Source of the DNA: Tritrichomonas foetus
Taxonomy: Eukaryota > Parabasalia > Tritrichomonadida > Tritrichomonadidae
DNA length: 64,000 bases
Reading direction: 5' to 3'
Assembly (NCBI GenBank): GCA_001839685.1
Contig: MLAK01000695.1
Location: 1 to 64,000, forward strand
Part shown: piece after piece, positions 50,839 to 61,518 of the stretch
How the letters are laid out: each line of letters starts with the position of its first letter
How positions within the stretch are numbered: position 1 is the stretch's first letter
Notes under the pieces: generated by a model
The model's database searches: none
What the model was told of the DNA's origin: nothing
What the model saw: the letters and a program-made list of their open reading frames with translations, nothing else
Position numbers and translations under genes: made by a program

Positions 50839-52068
50839 TCTGTTTTTCTTTTCGCTAAAAATGAGATTTCAGAAATCAATTTTATGTGGATTGAATTTTC
50901 AATATTTCGTGAATAATTTGAGAACAGTTCATAGCGCGAGTGAGAAAAGTATTTTCAAAATTGAGAAGGAGAAAAAGTAACGAACCATTTTTCAATGCTT
51001 CCTCGGCCAATCAACAGATAATGAGATATATATAAAAAAAAAACGGGAATTACTCGGTCAACTTTTTCATAATGTTCTTTGTTTTTTTCTGAGATTAATC
51101 GGTTCGATGACTTCGCTTTATTGATGAATTATGCAGATCTGTCCCATAGATACACTCTTTATTTGATGATGTTTCCCAAAAAATCAAGTCATTATTCCGC
51201 AATAGCAAATATTCTTTTTCCACGAATTATTTTTATTTTCTGAGATGTGGTTAGTTTCTTCAATTATTCTTAAGGAACTTCTTGATTTTGAACAAAAATC
51301 TCGATATAGTTAAATTTCATTGAATGGAATTGCATTGTAATGCAACTTTGGAATCAGCAGCCAAAAAAGAAAACAATAAAAGGAAAAGTGATTCATAGTT
51401 CATAATTGACCCAAAATTAATCCGTTCTTAATCTAGCACAAGAAAAAATAAATATATCTCTTAATATTTTCAAAAACCTGAATTGACTCCATTACATAAT
51501 GTTTTTGAGATACTTCTATTCATATTGGTAATATTCTAACAAGATTATAAGTCATGATGAATATCGATGAACATTTCGTTTTAATCTTTTCTTTCGTTTT
51601 AAAGTATTAATGAGTCACAAATTTATTTCAATATCATGCACAGCACCAAATACATGTTTTTTGACCCCATACATGAATTTTTCTCAATTATGCAACATAA
51701 ATTCACTTCATTTTTGTAATGGGGAAATATATGAATAAATATGCCTTTTAATAATCAATAATTTAAAAAACTCATCGTCAAAGCAGTATATGATTCAGAT
51801 AGGGATCATATTTTTTTTTTTTAATGCAATTAATCTAACTTTAGAGTGGCATTTATAAATAGTGTGTTTCATAAAATGTAAAGTACTCACAAAAATTCCA
51901 AATTTTGTTGTCTGTCATTTTTCTTGGAAACTTTGATGTGAGCAAAAAGTTTTGTAAAATCTTCTATTGAAACGCATTCAAACGAAAATTAAACGTACAC
52001 TTTTATTGACAAAAGCTTTTAACAAACATGGTGAATTTAATTGACTATCAATAAGCATTTTAAAATCT
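50839..52068. other. Long divergent intergenic region, no gene recognised
   Basis: About 1.2 kb of AT-rich DNA between the CK1 and WD40 genes. I see A/T runs (for example poly-T near 51812) but no protein-like frame, RNA gene or relic. GCATTTT at 52055-52061 resembles an initiator for the downstream gene. Confidence 0.4.
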
Positions 52069-53016
52069 ATGCTTCGATTTAGGAAGAAGTGCGAGGCAAC
52101 AGATACAGAAGGTGATATCTTTGGTATTAGTTATGCTTTTGATGGTTCTTTTATTGGATGCGCCTTATCAAGTGGTCATATTTCGTTATATTCAGGATCG
52201 ACAGGACGACTTTCTTACACATTAGAACATAATAAAGAACATTTGCCAGTAACGTCAATTCGATTTCATCCAACGCAGCCAAAATTTTTTGTCACAGCCT
52301 CTTCAGATGGCTCAATAATAAATTGGAATATCCGAAAAAGCGAAATTATTTGGACGATCCGTGAAGAAAACAATCAAATTTTTGCACTCGATTTAAACAA
52401 AACAGGCGAACTCGTTGCAACTGCCGGACTCGATACAAAAATTCGATTATATGATTATAAAACACAAAATTTGATTTCAGTTTTTGAAAAGTCACAGGAA
52501 GCTGATTCGGATATATACCCAGGGCATACAAACAGAGTGTTTTCAGTCATTTTTGATCCTGATGATAGTAATCTCATGTATTCGGCTGGCTGGGATGATA
52601 CGATTCAAGTTTGGGATAAAAGGGTAAAAGGCTCAGTCCATTCACTTTTCGGATCACATGTCTGTTCTGACTCACTCAGCATTTTTAATAAAAAAATTGC
52701 AGCTGGAAGTTGGAGGACCCGCGACCAGCTCCAACTGTGGGACATGCGCACGTTAACTGTTGAGAAAACATTCACTTGGAAATCTAAAAAACATTGCCTT
52801 GTGTATGCAACGAGGTTTAGTAAAGATGGCCAGTTTATTTTTGCCGGAGGTTCTGGATCGAACGAGTTCGCCGCTTTTTCGGTTTCAAATGGCAGCCAAG
52901 TCTGCGATTCGCTGGTTATGAAAAATACTGTGTTTGCGATCGGACTTTCTGCTGATGGAAAAGAAATATCAATTGGCGAAGGGAAAGGGCGACTTTGTAC
53001 ATATACTATCAACTAA
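52069..53016 (+). CDS. WD40-repeat protein
   Basis: This 315-residue protein starts at the ATG at 52069. It consists almost entirely of WD40 repeats forming one seven-blade propeller. Blades are marked by ITSIRFHPTQPKFFVTASSDGSIINWNI-like units, ending in INWN, IRLYD, IQVWDK and LQLWDM. The SAGWDDTIQVWDKR segment is the best conserved. An initiator-like GCATTTT lies 12 bases before the ATG. It has no extra domain, so only a scaffolding role can be stated; I assign no orthologue. Confidence 0.85.
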   Translation: MLRFRKKCEATDTEGDIFGISYAFDGSFIGCALSSGHISLYSGSTGRLSYTLEHNKEHLPVTSIRFHPTQPKFFVTASSDGSIINWNIRKSEIIWTIREENNQIFALDLNKTGELVATAGLDTKIRLYDYKTQNLISVFEKSQEADSDIYPGHTNRVFSVIFDPDDSNLMYSAGWDDTIQVWDKRVKGSVHSLFGSHVCSDSLSIFNKKIAAGSWRTRDQLQLWDMRTLTVEKTFTWKSKKHCLVYATRFSKDGQFIFAGGSGSNEFAAFSVSNGSQVCDSLVMKNTVFAIGLSADGKEISIGEGKGRLCTYTIN

Positions 53017-53643
53017 CCATTGGTGTTTACCACAGCTTTCTATTTTATTTCTTTTGATTTTGTTTAAACTTTCATATTTAGAAATCGCTTTTGTTTAAAC
53101 TTTCATATTTAGAAATAGTTTTTGTTTAAACTTTCATCTTTAGAAATCGTTTTTGTTTAAACTTTCATATTTAGATATTCTATGCTTTCAGTTAGTCATT
53201 CAATAAATAAGCTTTATTCTTTTTTCAAGTAATTGTGATATATATATGTATAGAACAAGATGAAAATTATTCTTAAAGGAAATATTCTATTTAAAATTTC
53301 TCCAAAAAATTCATTTAGAATGTTTTGCTGTGAAGCAAAAAATCGAATGGTTCATATTGATAGAAATATTTTCCCAAGTATATTACTTCGATCCTTTAAG
53401 GGTGAGCTCCACAAATTTGAATGAAAAATGATCGTTNGCATCATATTTTTTTCTTCATTTCTCCATGATATTCTTGTTTTTACGGATTTTCCTNTGANCA
53501 ANAATAATAGANCATANTTATGAAACTAACAGATCNATAAACTTGAGGGAAAAAAATCCAAACTATTAATTAATTTGATCGAAAAAAAAAGTTGAATCAC
53601 TTCAATTATTTATTAATAAAATCTCAAATCATTTGGTAACTTC
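53017..53643. other. Intergenic with tandem repeat and ambiguous bases
   Basis: The first part carries a 31-bp tandem repeat. From about 53437 onward single n bases appear (about 53437 and 53494-53536). No gene was recognised. Confidence 0.45.
53056..53177. repeat. Tandem repeat, 31-bp unit, about four copies
   Basis: The unit contains TTTTGTTTAAACTTTCATAT plus TTAGAAATCG-like sequence, at a period of 31 bases (starts near 53061, 53092, 53123 and 53154). Copies differ at one to three bases. It lies just after the WD40 gene stop. Confidence 0.85.
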
Positions 53644-54025
53644 ATGCATTTATTAGATCCTCTGTTTCTGGAGTCCATTCTGATGAAAAATCACTTTCAC
53701 TGACTAATTGAGAAATCCTCTGAAATTTCATAATCATATTCACTCATCCGAAACGGGAATATAGTCTTCATCATCAAGATCATAAACCTCTTCTCCAGTA
53801 AAACCTAATCTCTGAAAGTATTTGTGAATTGTCAACTTTTTGGCATTTTTTTAGTCGTCTCATTCTTCTCTTTTTGACTTTTTCCAATGGTTTATACTCG
53901 ATTTCCGATTCTTCGATTTTCTTTTTAATTTTAGCTCTTTTTTCAATTCTACAGTCTTTAAACTTCTTTAGATAATCGGGATCTCTTCGTTTGGCTTTGT
54001 TACGACCTTTATTTATTTCAATGGT
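53644..54025 (-). pseudogene. Decayed basic/acidic coding relic
   Basis: On the minus strand a protein-like reading starts near 54025 with GRNKAKRRDPDYLKKF and continues with EKVKKRRMRRLKK, then frameshifts. A second frame gives FTGEEVYDLDDEDYIPVSDE, and a third reads LVSESDFSSEWTPETEDLI to a stop near 53644. The composition shift from very basic to very acidic with Ser/Glu clusters suggests a nuclear or transposon-associated protein, but no family is recognised. Breaks between frames show decay, though unresolved bases nearby also make sequencing errors possible. Confidence 0.4.
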
Positions 54026-55146
54026 TTACGTAAGTTTTCAATAGTTTATTATCTCAAAATAATTAAAATGAATAGAAGTCCAAATCTGTTCGACTTTGAT
54101 GAAATCTCTTGAATGCTTAATTTAAATGAACAAATTCTCTAGAGACTAATAGAGCCGGAATTTAATTTTATGACAATTTTTGAACCGCATATTAATGCAC
54201 TTCATTCGCGTGTGATGGAAATATTCACGGAAATAGATATGTTCATTTCATAATATATCGCTTTGTAATTCAAGTATACCCTTTTTTGGGCTAATAATTT
54301 CATTGGGCCCTTTTATCACATCAATGAAAAAGGACATCAATTTTACCCAAAAAATAAAAAAATTCAATGTAAAAAAAAAAGATGAAGTGAATTTGTGGGA
54401 ACTATGATCGTTTTCGCGGAATATTTGCTGAATATCTCGGCGAAAATAAACATTTTAATCTTTTTTTAGGTTTCTTTCTTTTAATATGCAACTTCTTACT
54501 ATTGTAAGACAATAAAAAACTAGATGATTTTTCAGCAAAACTCGNTTTTAGAAGTTATAGAATGCTTTTGTTTTTAAATATGAGAGTATGCAACTTTGTG
54601 AAAACAAAGAATATCAGCATGGCTAAAAAGTAATAGAACCATTTCACTTTATTCATCTAATATCAAAATTGATATCTGGTAATTTCGATACAAATTAGAA
54701 TTTTCCTTTACCAAAATAATTTATGAAATGTAATATTAAAGAAATTATTATTAAAGAAANGAATGGAAAAGTGAAGAAATAAATACATCAAACTTTATTT
54801 GAAATATCGAGAGACCGTTTAAACCTCACCCTTAAGCAGAATTGAAAGAGTGATGACCATATAGGCATTGAAATCATTAACTGAAATATTGAAAACGATT
54901 TTTTGGCAGATAAACTTTTTGATAATGATGTTATACTCAAGAACCTTTTTTCTAAGGTTTATTATATTTGAATTATTTATTTTTCATCATATATCTTCAA
55001 ATGTTTCAAAATTGAGAGTCAATATTTGAATAAATTCTATGAGATTCTTGATATTTTGAGTAACTTTGGAAAAATTGATTGTTCATGGATTCAATATAAT
55101 TTTTATAATTGTGTATTGCTTTTCTATTCACATGTCATCAAATTCA
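54026..55146. other. Intergenic with ambiguous bases, no gene seen
   Basis: AT-rich DNA with isolated n bases (near 54545 and 54760) and many short frames without protein-like content. TCACA about 16-20 bases before the ATG at 55147 matches the trichomonad initiator consensus. Confidence 0.4.
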
Positions 55147-55386
55147 ATGATTGGTTTACTCTTTGCATTCTTCGCGCTTACTCGCCAAGCTAATACACCA
55201 ACAGCATCACATACACCATACGCAACGTCATCTTCAGGTGTTCCATCACCACTTGCCGTCTGTCTTACGTGCGGAATTGGCCTTCTCCTCATATTTTTGA
55301 TCGTCGTCGTTCTCTGCATTAAGAAGTCAACAGATAACGAAGCATTTGGTTCTACGCAAGCCCTTCTTATGAGCCCAGATGTATAA
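55147..55386 (+). CDS. Small single-pass membrane protein
   Basis: From the ATG at 55147 this encodes 79 residues. An earlier ATG at 55132 and a TTG-opened longer frame exist, but the initiator-like TCACA near 55129 would lie just before 55147. Residues 1-15 (MIGLLFAFFALTRQA) look like a signal peptide. A short Thr/Ser/Pro-rich lumenal or external part follows. One strong membrane segment (about residues 38-60, GIGLLLIFLIVVVLC) precedes a short cytosolic tail with KKSTDNEAF. It is a type I membrane protein of unknown function. The small size and low complexity leave room for doubt. Confidence 0.55.
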   Translation: MIGLLFAFFALTRQANTPTASHTPYATSSSGVPSPLAVCLTCGIGLLLIFLIVVVLCIKKSTDNEAFGSTQALLMSPDV

Positions 55387-55931
55387 AGCTATTTATGTAT
55401 AATAAAACAATATTAATGAATTATATTAATTTCAATATTTTTTTTTCTTTCTCATCAAAAGCAAAATCATGAATTATCTATATTTCAATGTACCTGCCTT
55501 GGAGTATATGCGTTTTTGACGTCTGAGCCTTCCTTGTTAAAAAATATAATACATTAATTTTTTTCTAAGAATTTTGGACAAAAATCTTCCACAGCTCATT
55601 CTGTGTGACATAATTTTGATGCCTGTCCAAAATTTTGTTTGCCTGAATCAAAGTAACGAAGAAATCATATCAGATGATTTTGGAAAAAGTTGATTTCGTT
55701 AGTATTCTTTCAGCTTCGCTCATATAAAATGTATTTTAAATAAAATAATTATGTTAAATCAATAATTATGATAGATAATCAAATCTAATTATTTATAATA
55801 TATATTAATCTGATAATTAATAAAATTAAAGGACTCAGAATAAAAGTATGATGAATGTATTAATGAAAATTAAACTTAAAAACATATTTAAATATAAAAG
55901 CATAAATTCAAGTGTGCCGACGAATCCTGGC
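55387..55931. other. Convergent intergenic region, no gene seen
   Basis: AT-rich spacer between convergent genes. No coding frame or RNA gene was found. Confidence 0.4.
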
Positions 55932-56678
55932 TTAATCACTAACGTTCAAATCATCATCTGTAGAATCAATCATTGCTTTTTTGAGCATTTCATTATCATC
56001 AGCTAGTGATTTTATCTTTTGCTTGGCTCTTTCGAGTTGTTTCTCAAGATTTTCGATCGTTTCCTCGTTGTTTCGATATTTTATCATCGGTGAGTCGGTC
56101 GAAAGCCTAGCTTTGACCACAAACAGTTGTTGTTGCAATTCCTTTGCATAATTATGACTAGTTTGAAGCTGTTCTTTCAGCTTCTCACATTTCACTTTAG
56201 CATCTTGGGCTTCTGCTTTAAGCTTATCTCTTTCTTGCTTCATAACACTAACTTTATCTTCTAATTCTTCAAGTGTCAAAGATGCATTGATATTCGAGTT
56301 TGATGTTTGTTGGAATAATTTTAATAATTCTGCTTTTTCTCTTTCATTCTTTTCTAATAAGTCTTCAAACTCTTTGGCGTTGTGGAGATAATCGGCAATT
56401 TGTTTTTCGAGGGTGTTGTAATTATTTTTTTTCCTTTCTAATTCTTCTTCGAGTTCTGCAATTTTTCGAAGTAATTCTTCGTTTCTGGAGTTATCGACAC
56501 CTGGTGTGGCATTTAAAAAACGAATTCTATGAGACGCAGTAAATTCATATTGTCGATTCGCAATCATTTCCGCTAATTGGGGTTGATTTAATGCTGCACA
56601 TATTTTTCGAATTGTTTCAAGTTGTTCTTCGTTTTCACGTTGATATCTTTGAATGGCTCGGCTTTCAAGCGAGGTCAT
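55932..56678 (-). CDS. Coiled-coil protein
   Basis: This 248-residue protein starts at the ATG at 56678; the longer frame starts at TTG further upstream. Residues 1-45 form a small head. From about 55 to 240 it is an almost continuous heptad-rich coiled coil, with long Glu/Lys/Leu runs such as LRKIAELEEELERKKN and ENLEKQLERAKQKIKSL. The C terminus is a short acidic tail (STDDDLNVSD). It probably forms a rod-like dimer. It may be cytoskeletal or a tether, but no family is recognised. Confidence 0.7.
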   Translation of the reverse strand: MTSLESRAIQRYQRENEEQLETIRKICAALNQPQLAEMIANRQYEFTASHRIRFLNATPGVDNSRNEELLRKIAELEEELERKKNNYNTLEKQIADYLHNAKEFEDLLEKNEREKAELLKLFQQTSNSNINASLTLEELEDKVSVMKQERDKLKAEAQDAKVKCEKLKEQLQTSHNYAKELQQQLFVVKARLSTDSPMIKYRNNEETIENLEKQLERAKQKIKSLADDNEMLKKAMIDSTDDDLNVSD

Positions 56679-57094
56679 TTTTGATATTTTAAACGTACAC
56701 AAAAAACTAAATCCAAATTCAACTTCAATCTTTCCAAAACAAATCAATCCATATCATTTACTCACGATCAGCTAATTCCAATTCAACCGCCCGTTAAAAT
56801 CAGATCTCAATCAACTTTCCGCGATGATTTCATATTTGCATTCCAAACTCACAAAATTCATCACACATTCGATTTTCACCAACAATAATATGTAAAACAA
56901 TGTTTCTCTCCATAAAAATCGCATTAAATCAATTAAATAATCAAACTAATTATATCAATTTCACCAAACTACGAAGTATTCATTCACTACTTTCAATATT
57001 GATATCCACTCAAAATAAACAATAAAGTAAACAGATATTGACAAAGACCAAACCATTTCAAAGATATTTTCAATATATATTTTTAGAATCAAGA
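56679..57094. other. Intergenic, no gene seen
   Basis: AT-rich spacer between two minus-strand genes. It should hold the promoter of the coiled-coil gene and the 3' end of IFT80. Nothing else is evident. Confidence 0.4.
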
Positions 57095-59371
57095 TCAACC
57101 ATTAATTTCTGCCGCCTTTTCCTGCTGTATAATGTTCTTTACACTTTCCATCTGTACAGGCCCGATTTTTATAAAGTTCTGGTCTGTTTCTTCCATATTC
57201 ATCTCCTTCAAAAACTCCGTTCTGTAAGCTGCAACAACTTCGACAAATTTGTTTGTTCTTTTTGCAATTGCTAGGGCTTTATCCCATCTTCCCATTGATA
57301 TGTTCATTTTCACAGCACGGAATATACAGCCTCCTTGTATCAAAATTTCTTCTGCTTCGTTTACACGACCCTGGAGAATCGCAATCATTGCGTTTCTCGA
57401 TGCGGGGCTCTTCATTTTCTTTACCTTTCCAAGAAACATAACTCTATCGACCAAAGAAAGTGCTGCGTAAGCTTCTTGTGCAGCATCAACCTCTCCTGCC
57501 TGAATGGCGCAAGCTGCGCAAACTGCCCAAAGATATTGCTCATTCATAGCACGGCAGATTTGAAGAACAATCTTCCAATTTCTATGAATATCAACGGCTT
57601 CATGAATCATAATAAGGAATGGTGAAATTGGAACAACACAAAATGCTCCATCTTTTGCAGTGACGAATGCATGAGCACCATCAAATGCTGATATTCCGGC
57701 TGCATCAAATAATAATCTTAATTCTATCTTCAACATTGGCATTAATTCATTTGTGAAGAATGCAGCAGAAGGACAACACCAAACAGTCATTTTTTCACCA
57801 TTTCGAGCAACTAAAAGATCATGTGTTGAATGCCATTCAAACTCGTCAACAAAATTGGCGAGTTTGGCTGTTTCGATCGATGGCGGGAGTCTTGGATTAG
57901 ATGCAACAAAACGACAAACAGTTAAATCACCATTTGCATTAACAAATCCAAAACGAGCTCGTGCTTGTGATGTTGCTTGATTTGTTCGAATGCAGCGAAT
58001 TTCTGAAGAATGTTGTAATGGTTCAGATGTAATCATTTGGCCAGTGGATGTAGCAAAGGCGAAAACATGGCGTCTGACATCTGGCATAACTGCCACAAAA
58101 ATTGCTGGTGAAACTGCAACACTTTCAGCGGAAAGTAAATCCCATTTAACACGAGAATCATTAATGCGGGAAATTGGTCGACCATCATAACCAATGATTT
58201 GTGCACCAGAAATTGTAATCATTGAAAACATTGTTTGTGATTGTGCAATAACTCGAACTGGTTCTTTGGTATCAACAATTACAGGAGTTGTCCATTGCCC
58301 ACATTTATAAATTTGTATTTTTGTTGGTGTTGTAACAATTAAGTTGTTGAAATTCATATAGAAATTGACTATACACTCAGAAAATTGTAGATTTTCGGTT
58401 ATGCCATTTTTAAGGTCAAATATGGTCAATTTACGAGGAGATTCGGAAACAACTTCACAGTCTTTGTAGACGATTTTCTTACCAGTAACTGCAACTAAGG
58501 CTAAAACACCATTACCACCAACGAATACACGTGGCATTGTAGGTGATGCAATAATAACAGCTCCTGCAGATATTGCCAAAGCATTCAAAACATGAAGTTT
58601 TGAATCAGTTAAATAAAGTCGATTTGATGTGCCAATCAAACAAAGCTTTGAATTTCTCAAAAAGGAAACAGCCGAAACGGCATAATCGAATGGCTGCGAT
58701 TCGGCAATCGAACGTCCATCAGCATCGAAAATTCTTGCAACTCGATCTTCTCCACCGGTAATAATCAAATTCGAACCGCTATCCCAGTCGCTGCAAGTCA
58801 CAAGACGACGATGTGACCGAAATTGAGTTTGTTCCTGTTTGAATGAAGCCGACCTGATCGTCACATTTCCTGCATGAGTGAACATTAAATTTTTGCCTGT
58901 GCAATCCCATCGGGCAGTTGTCACGGCTGTGCCGCAGCTGGCGAGGGTTGACCTGAGGCTTCCATTCCGCGACCAGATTTTGACGAGACCGTCTTCGCCA
59001 CCCGTCGCGATGGATGTTCCGTCAGGATTCACAGAAATGCAGGTAACGCCACCGTTATGGGCTTGAACAGTTTTTTCGATACGCCAGTTGGTCGAACAGA
59101 GATGGAAATTTCCATCTGAGCATCCGATGAAGAACGTGTTTGGAGCCCCAGGGTCGCGCGTAGAGTCGATGCAAGTGATGTGCGATGTTTTGAGAACGAA
59201 TGAGTCTTCCGTCGTTTGGCCAATGTCGTCGTTTGTGAATGGAAATTTGCGAATGGCGCCACCATCGACAGCAGCGAAAAAGTGCTTCTCGTCGTAACAT
59301 GCGGCAGTAACCATGCCGTCGACGCCTTGGAGCGTGCTGGCGTCCGTGCGTGATAAAACTTGAAGTTTCAT
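57095..59371 (-). CDS. IFT80: Intraflagellar transport protein IFT80 (IFT-B complex)
   Basis: This 758-residue protein starts at the ATG at 59371. It has WD40 repeats from the N terminus to about residue 540, then a helical tail. Telling blocks include AHNGGVTCISVNPDGTSIAT, EDGLVKIWSRNGSLRSTL and GGEDRVARIFDADGRSIA. These match the IFT80 arrangement (EDGxIKIWSKxGMLRSTL, GEDxKYKVWDxxGRPL). Length (human about 777) and domain order also agree. IFT80 is a core IFT-B subunit carrying cargo along flagella, which fits a flagellate. I see no frame break or missing region. Confidence 0.87.
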   Translation of the reverse strand: MKLQVLSRTDASTLQGVDGMVTAACYDEKHFFAAVDGGAIRKFPFTNDDIGQTTEDSFVLKTSHITCIDSTRDPGAPNTFFIGCSDGNFHLCSTNWRIEKTVQAHNGGVTCISVNPDGTSIATGGEDGLVKIWSRNGSLRSTLASCGTAVTTARWDCTGKNLMFTHAGNVTIRSASFKQEQTQFRSHRRLVTCSDWDSGSNLIITGGEDRVARIFDADGRSIAESQPFDYAVSAVSFLRNSKLCLIGTSNRLYLTDSKLHVLNALAISAGAVIIASPTMPRVFVGGNGVLALVAVTGKKIVYKDCEVVSESPRKLTIFDLKNGITENLQFSECIVNFYMNFNNLIVTTPTKIQIYKCGQWTTPVIVDTKEPVRVIAQSQTMFSMITISGAQIIGYDGRPISRINDSRVKWDLLSAESVAVSPAIFVAVMPDVRRHVFAFATSTGQMITSEPLQHSSEIRCIRTNQATSQARARFGFVNANGDLTVCRFVASNPRLPPSIETAKLANFVDEFEWHSTHDLLVARNGEKMTVWCCPSAAFFTNELMPMLKIELRLLFDAAGISAFDGAHAFVTAKDGAFCVVPISPFLIMIHEAVDIHRNWKIVLQICRAMNEQYLWAVCAACAIQAGEVDAAQEAYAALSLVDRVMFLGKVKKMKSPASRNAMIAILQGRVNEAEEILIQGGCIFRAVKMNISMGRWDKALAIAKRTNKFVEVVAAYRTEFLKEMNMEETDQNFIKIGPVQMESVKNIIQQEKAAEING

Positions 59372-59746
59372 TCGATTTTTCGAATTCTTATTTTTTCTTT
59401 TGTTTTTCTAACAGATTAAAAGTGACAGATGTTTTATACCATAAATTGACCTTCGATTCGACAAAGACGTCAATTAATTTGAATATCAATTGACCTCATG
59501 ATAATTAAATATTGAATTCTTTGAAAACTTGTGAAAAAAACATTCAATTTTTATCCCGCCATTCATATTTTTATTGGAAATTAATAACGTTTTTTATGCC
59601 AATGCTGTTATGATTTCTCATTTCGATTTTTAATTCATCAAGAAAATCCATGCGACTACGGAATTTACTCAGAGAATATAAAGATGGAAGTTAAAGCGAA
59701 AAAGAAACATAATATTATGAATTTGAATCAGAAAAAGGAAATTTAC
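59372..59746. other. Intergenic, no gene seen
   Basis: AT-rich spacer upstream of IFT80. It should hold the IFT80 promoter; no other feature was found. Confidence 0.4.
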
Positions 59747-60328
59747 TTATATGATACTTTCATCGTTTTCTTGCGAATCAATAGCCTCCAACATTCGTAA
59801 TTCTTCAAGTTTACGACACTCCTTCTCAAAATCTTCGAGTTCTCTCATTGATATACGACAAATAGGAATTGTTAGTTTATTCTTTGGTGAATTCGGATTC
59901 TGTTTCTTTTTTAACTTTAGCGATGATATGAATTTAGCAGCGTCGTCTAAATCCGGGTTCTCAATCAAGATTTCGTCTGATCTTTTCGGTGACGAAATTG
60001 GACTTGTAAAACCATCTTCGTCACTTTTACTGTCGCTGTCGCTGTCACTGAAGTCGAAATAGTTATGTCTGAAAGTGATTTTTGGAGTTTCTTCCTTGCT
60101 GATGAGTTTTTGAGGATTGTATACGTTTAAATCATCATCATTTGATTCACTTTGTTCACTTTCATCAATATCATCAGATAGAAAAGGAGAAGAGTAGTAG
60201 AGGTGATCGTTGTAAGCCTGTTCATAAAATTTTCGTACATTCATAAATCGTTTGGCTGTGTTGGGTCCGCCGAAAATGCTTGTTTTCTTCATTTGACTGA
60301 TGTTCCTTTCAATTTTGTGAGGATGCAT
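59747..60328 (-). CDS. Acidic, Ser-rich hypothetical protein
   Basis: This 193-residue protein starts at the ATG at 60328. The N-terminal 40 residues are basic, with MKKTSIFGGPNTAKRFMNV. The middle is very acidic and Ser-rich, with DESEQSESNDDD and a run of about ten alternating D/S residues (FSDSDSDSKSDED). The C-terminal 60 residues become basic and helical. It is probably disordered, with phosphorylation sites for CK2-like kinases. No family is recognised. Confidence 0.55.
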   Translation of the reverse strand: MHPHKIERNISQMKKTSIFGGPNTAKRFMNVRKFYEQAYNDHLYYSSPFLSDDIDESEQSESNDDDLNVYNPQKLISKEETPKITFRHNYFDFSDSDSDSKSDEDGFTSPISSPKRSDEILIENPDLDDAAKFISSLKLKKKQNPNSPKNKLTIPICRISMRELEDFEKECRKLEELRMLEAIDSQENDESII

Positions 60329-60805
60329 CAAAAAAGTGGCAAGTTTTGTTCCCTGAGGAAATTCCTCTCAATTTGAGTTATATACATGAGAAGTTCTTCT
60401 GTCTTGACAAAAATTTTGATAGGGAATTTACCCGATTCTTAGGTCTTCGAGATTTAAAACATATGAATTTTTCGACTAAGAAAAGCTTTCGAAATTATAA
60501 TAGTAATGAGAAAAAATTGTTTTTATAGTGAAATGCTGTGAATCCCAATCGCTGTTTTAGAATACATAAAACCCTAAAATAATGTCTGCTATCTGTAACT
60601 TTGTTTATCCCCCTTAAAGTCGGCTTTTCGACAACAATCTTTACAATATGTATTGATATATATACATATGTATATTGCATATTGTCAATGCTTTACAAAT
60701 GTGAAAAATAGATAATCACCAATGTGATTATAGTAAGAATCTTGTTTATTTCTTTGAATACATCCAACCATAAAATTATATACCTCTTTTTATACCACCT
60801 TTTTA
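60329..60805. other. Intergenic, no gene recognised
   Basis: AT-rich DNA between the acidic-protein gene and the Q-rich relic. It contains a palindromic ATATATACATATGTATAT-like run near 60656-60674. Short frames here lack protein-like composition. Confidence 0.4.
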
Positions 60806-60882
60806 TTGAATTTGTTGTTGTTGTTGTTGAGGTTGTTGTTGTTGAAGCTGCTGTTGTTTAAGTTGTTGTTGTTGTTGAAGGC
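60800..60882. repeat. Imperfect CAA/CAG (GTT/GCT) triplet tract
   Basis: Repeats of GTT with interruptions (GAG, GAA, GCT) on the plus strand. On the minus strand they encode about 25 residues, almost all glutamine, at the end of the broken gene. Such tracts change length easily. Confidence 0.85.
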
Positions 60883-61518
60883 ATCTCAATAAGGTTAGTT
60901 GATATTCTCGTTCAAATTTCAAAATGACTGGAATATCTGATAACCACCAAAGAAGGTTGTTTAGTTTGAACTTGATGTTGAATTAAATTAATGAAACTAG
61001 GTTAATATTCGTCATATCACATTTTATTCTGAAGATGGATGTAAATCAAATTCATAAATGTGTAGGAAGAAATAACCAAAATTCTGTTTTGATATATTTT
61101 ATCGAAATTAAATATTTCATGACTAGCAATAATGCTTTGAAGGGAGTCAAGGGTATCAATTTCTATTGCTTTACACTCATCTCTTGATACCAATTTTTTC
61201 GAGTAATTTCTTTCTGAGTTAGTCTGTTAATTCACATTCATCTTCATCTTCTTCTTCATTTATAAAAATGTCATATTTGTAAAAGTGGTTATTAGTTTCA
61301 GTTGAAAATATCATTTTATAAATGATTGGATAAAGATCATTATAATCATAATATAAACCTTTCTGCGCATTGGATAATGAAAAACAACAAGTTCCCTCAC
61401 AAACCAATGAAACAATTCTGATGTTTTTTTTTTGGTGTGCTTCCAGTACCGACGTAAATAATGAAGTCACAAAGTTTTCTTGGGAATCACAGAACTTTGA
61501 AGATAAATTTTTTTCCAC
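60806..61518 (-). pseudogene. Broken gene ending in a glutamine-rich tract
   Basis: On the minus strand a protein-like reading begins at the ATG at 61518 (MEKNLSSKFC, then LVCEGTCCFSLSNAQKGLYY) and ends at a stop at 61219. The reading resumes in a second frame (KLVSRDECKAIEIDTLDSLQ, then YQNRILVISSYTFMNL) to about 61030. It then restarts in a third frame with NIKFKLNNLLWWLSDIP and FEREYQLTLLRC. The end is a CAA/CAG-rich tract encoding a Q-rich tail, and then a TAA. Three frames in order over 700 bp suggest decay or a poorly resolved sequence. A spliced gene is less likely: the first break has only a partial intron-like ACTAACTCAG. The first piece on its own could still be an expressed 99-residue protein. 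Confidence 0.5.
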
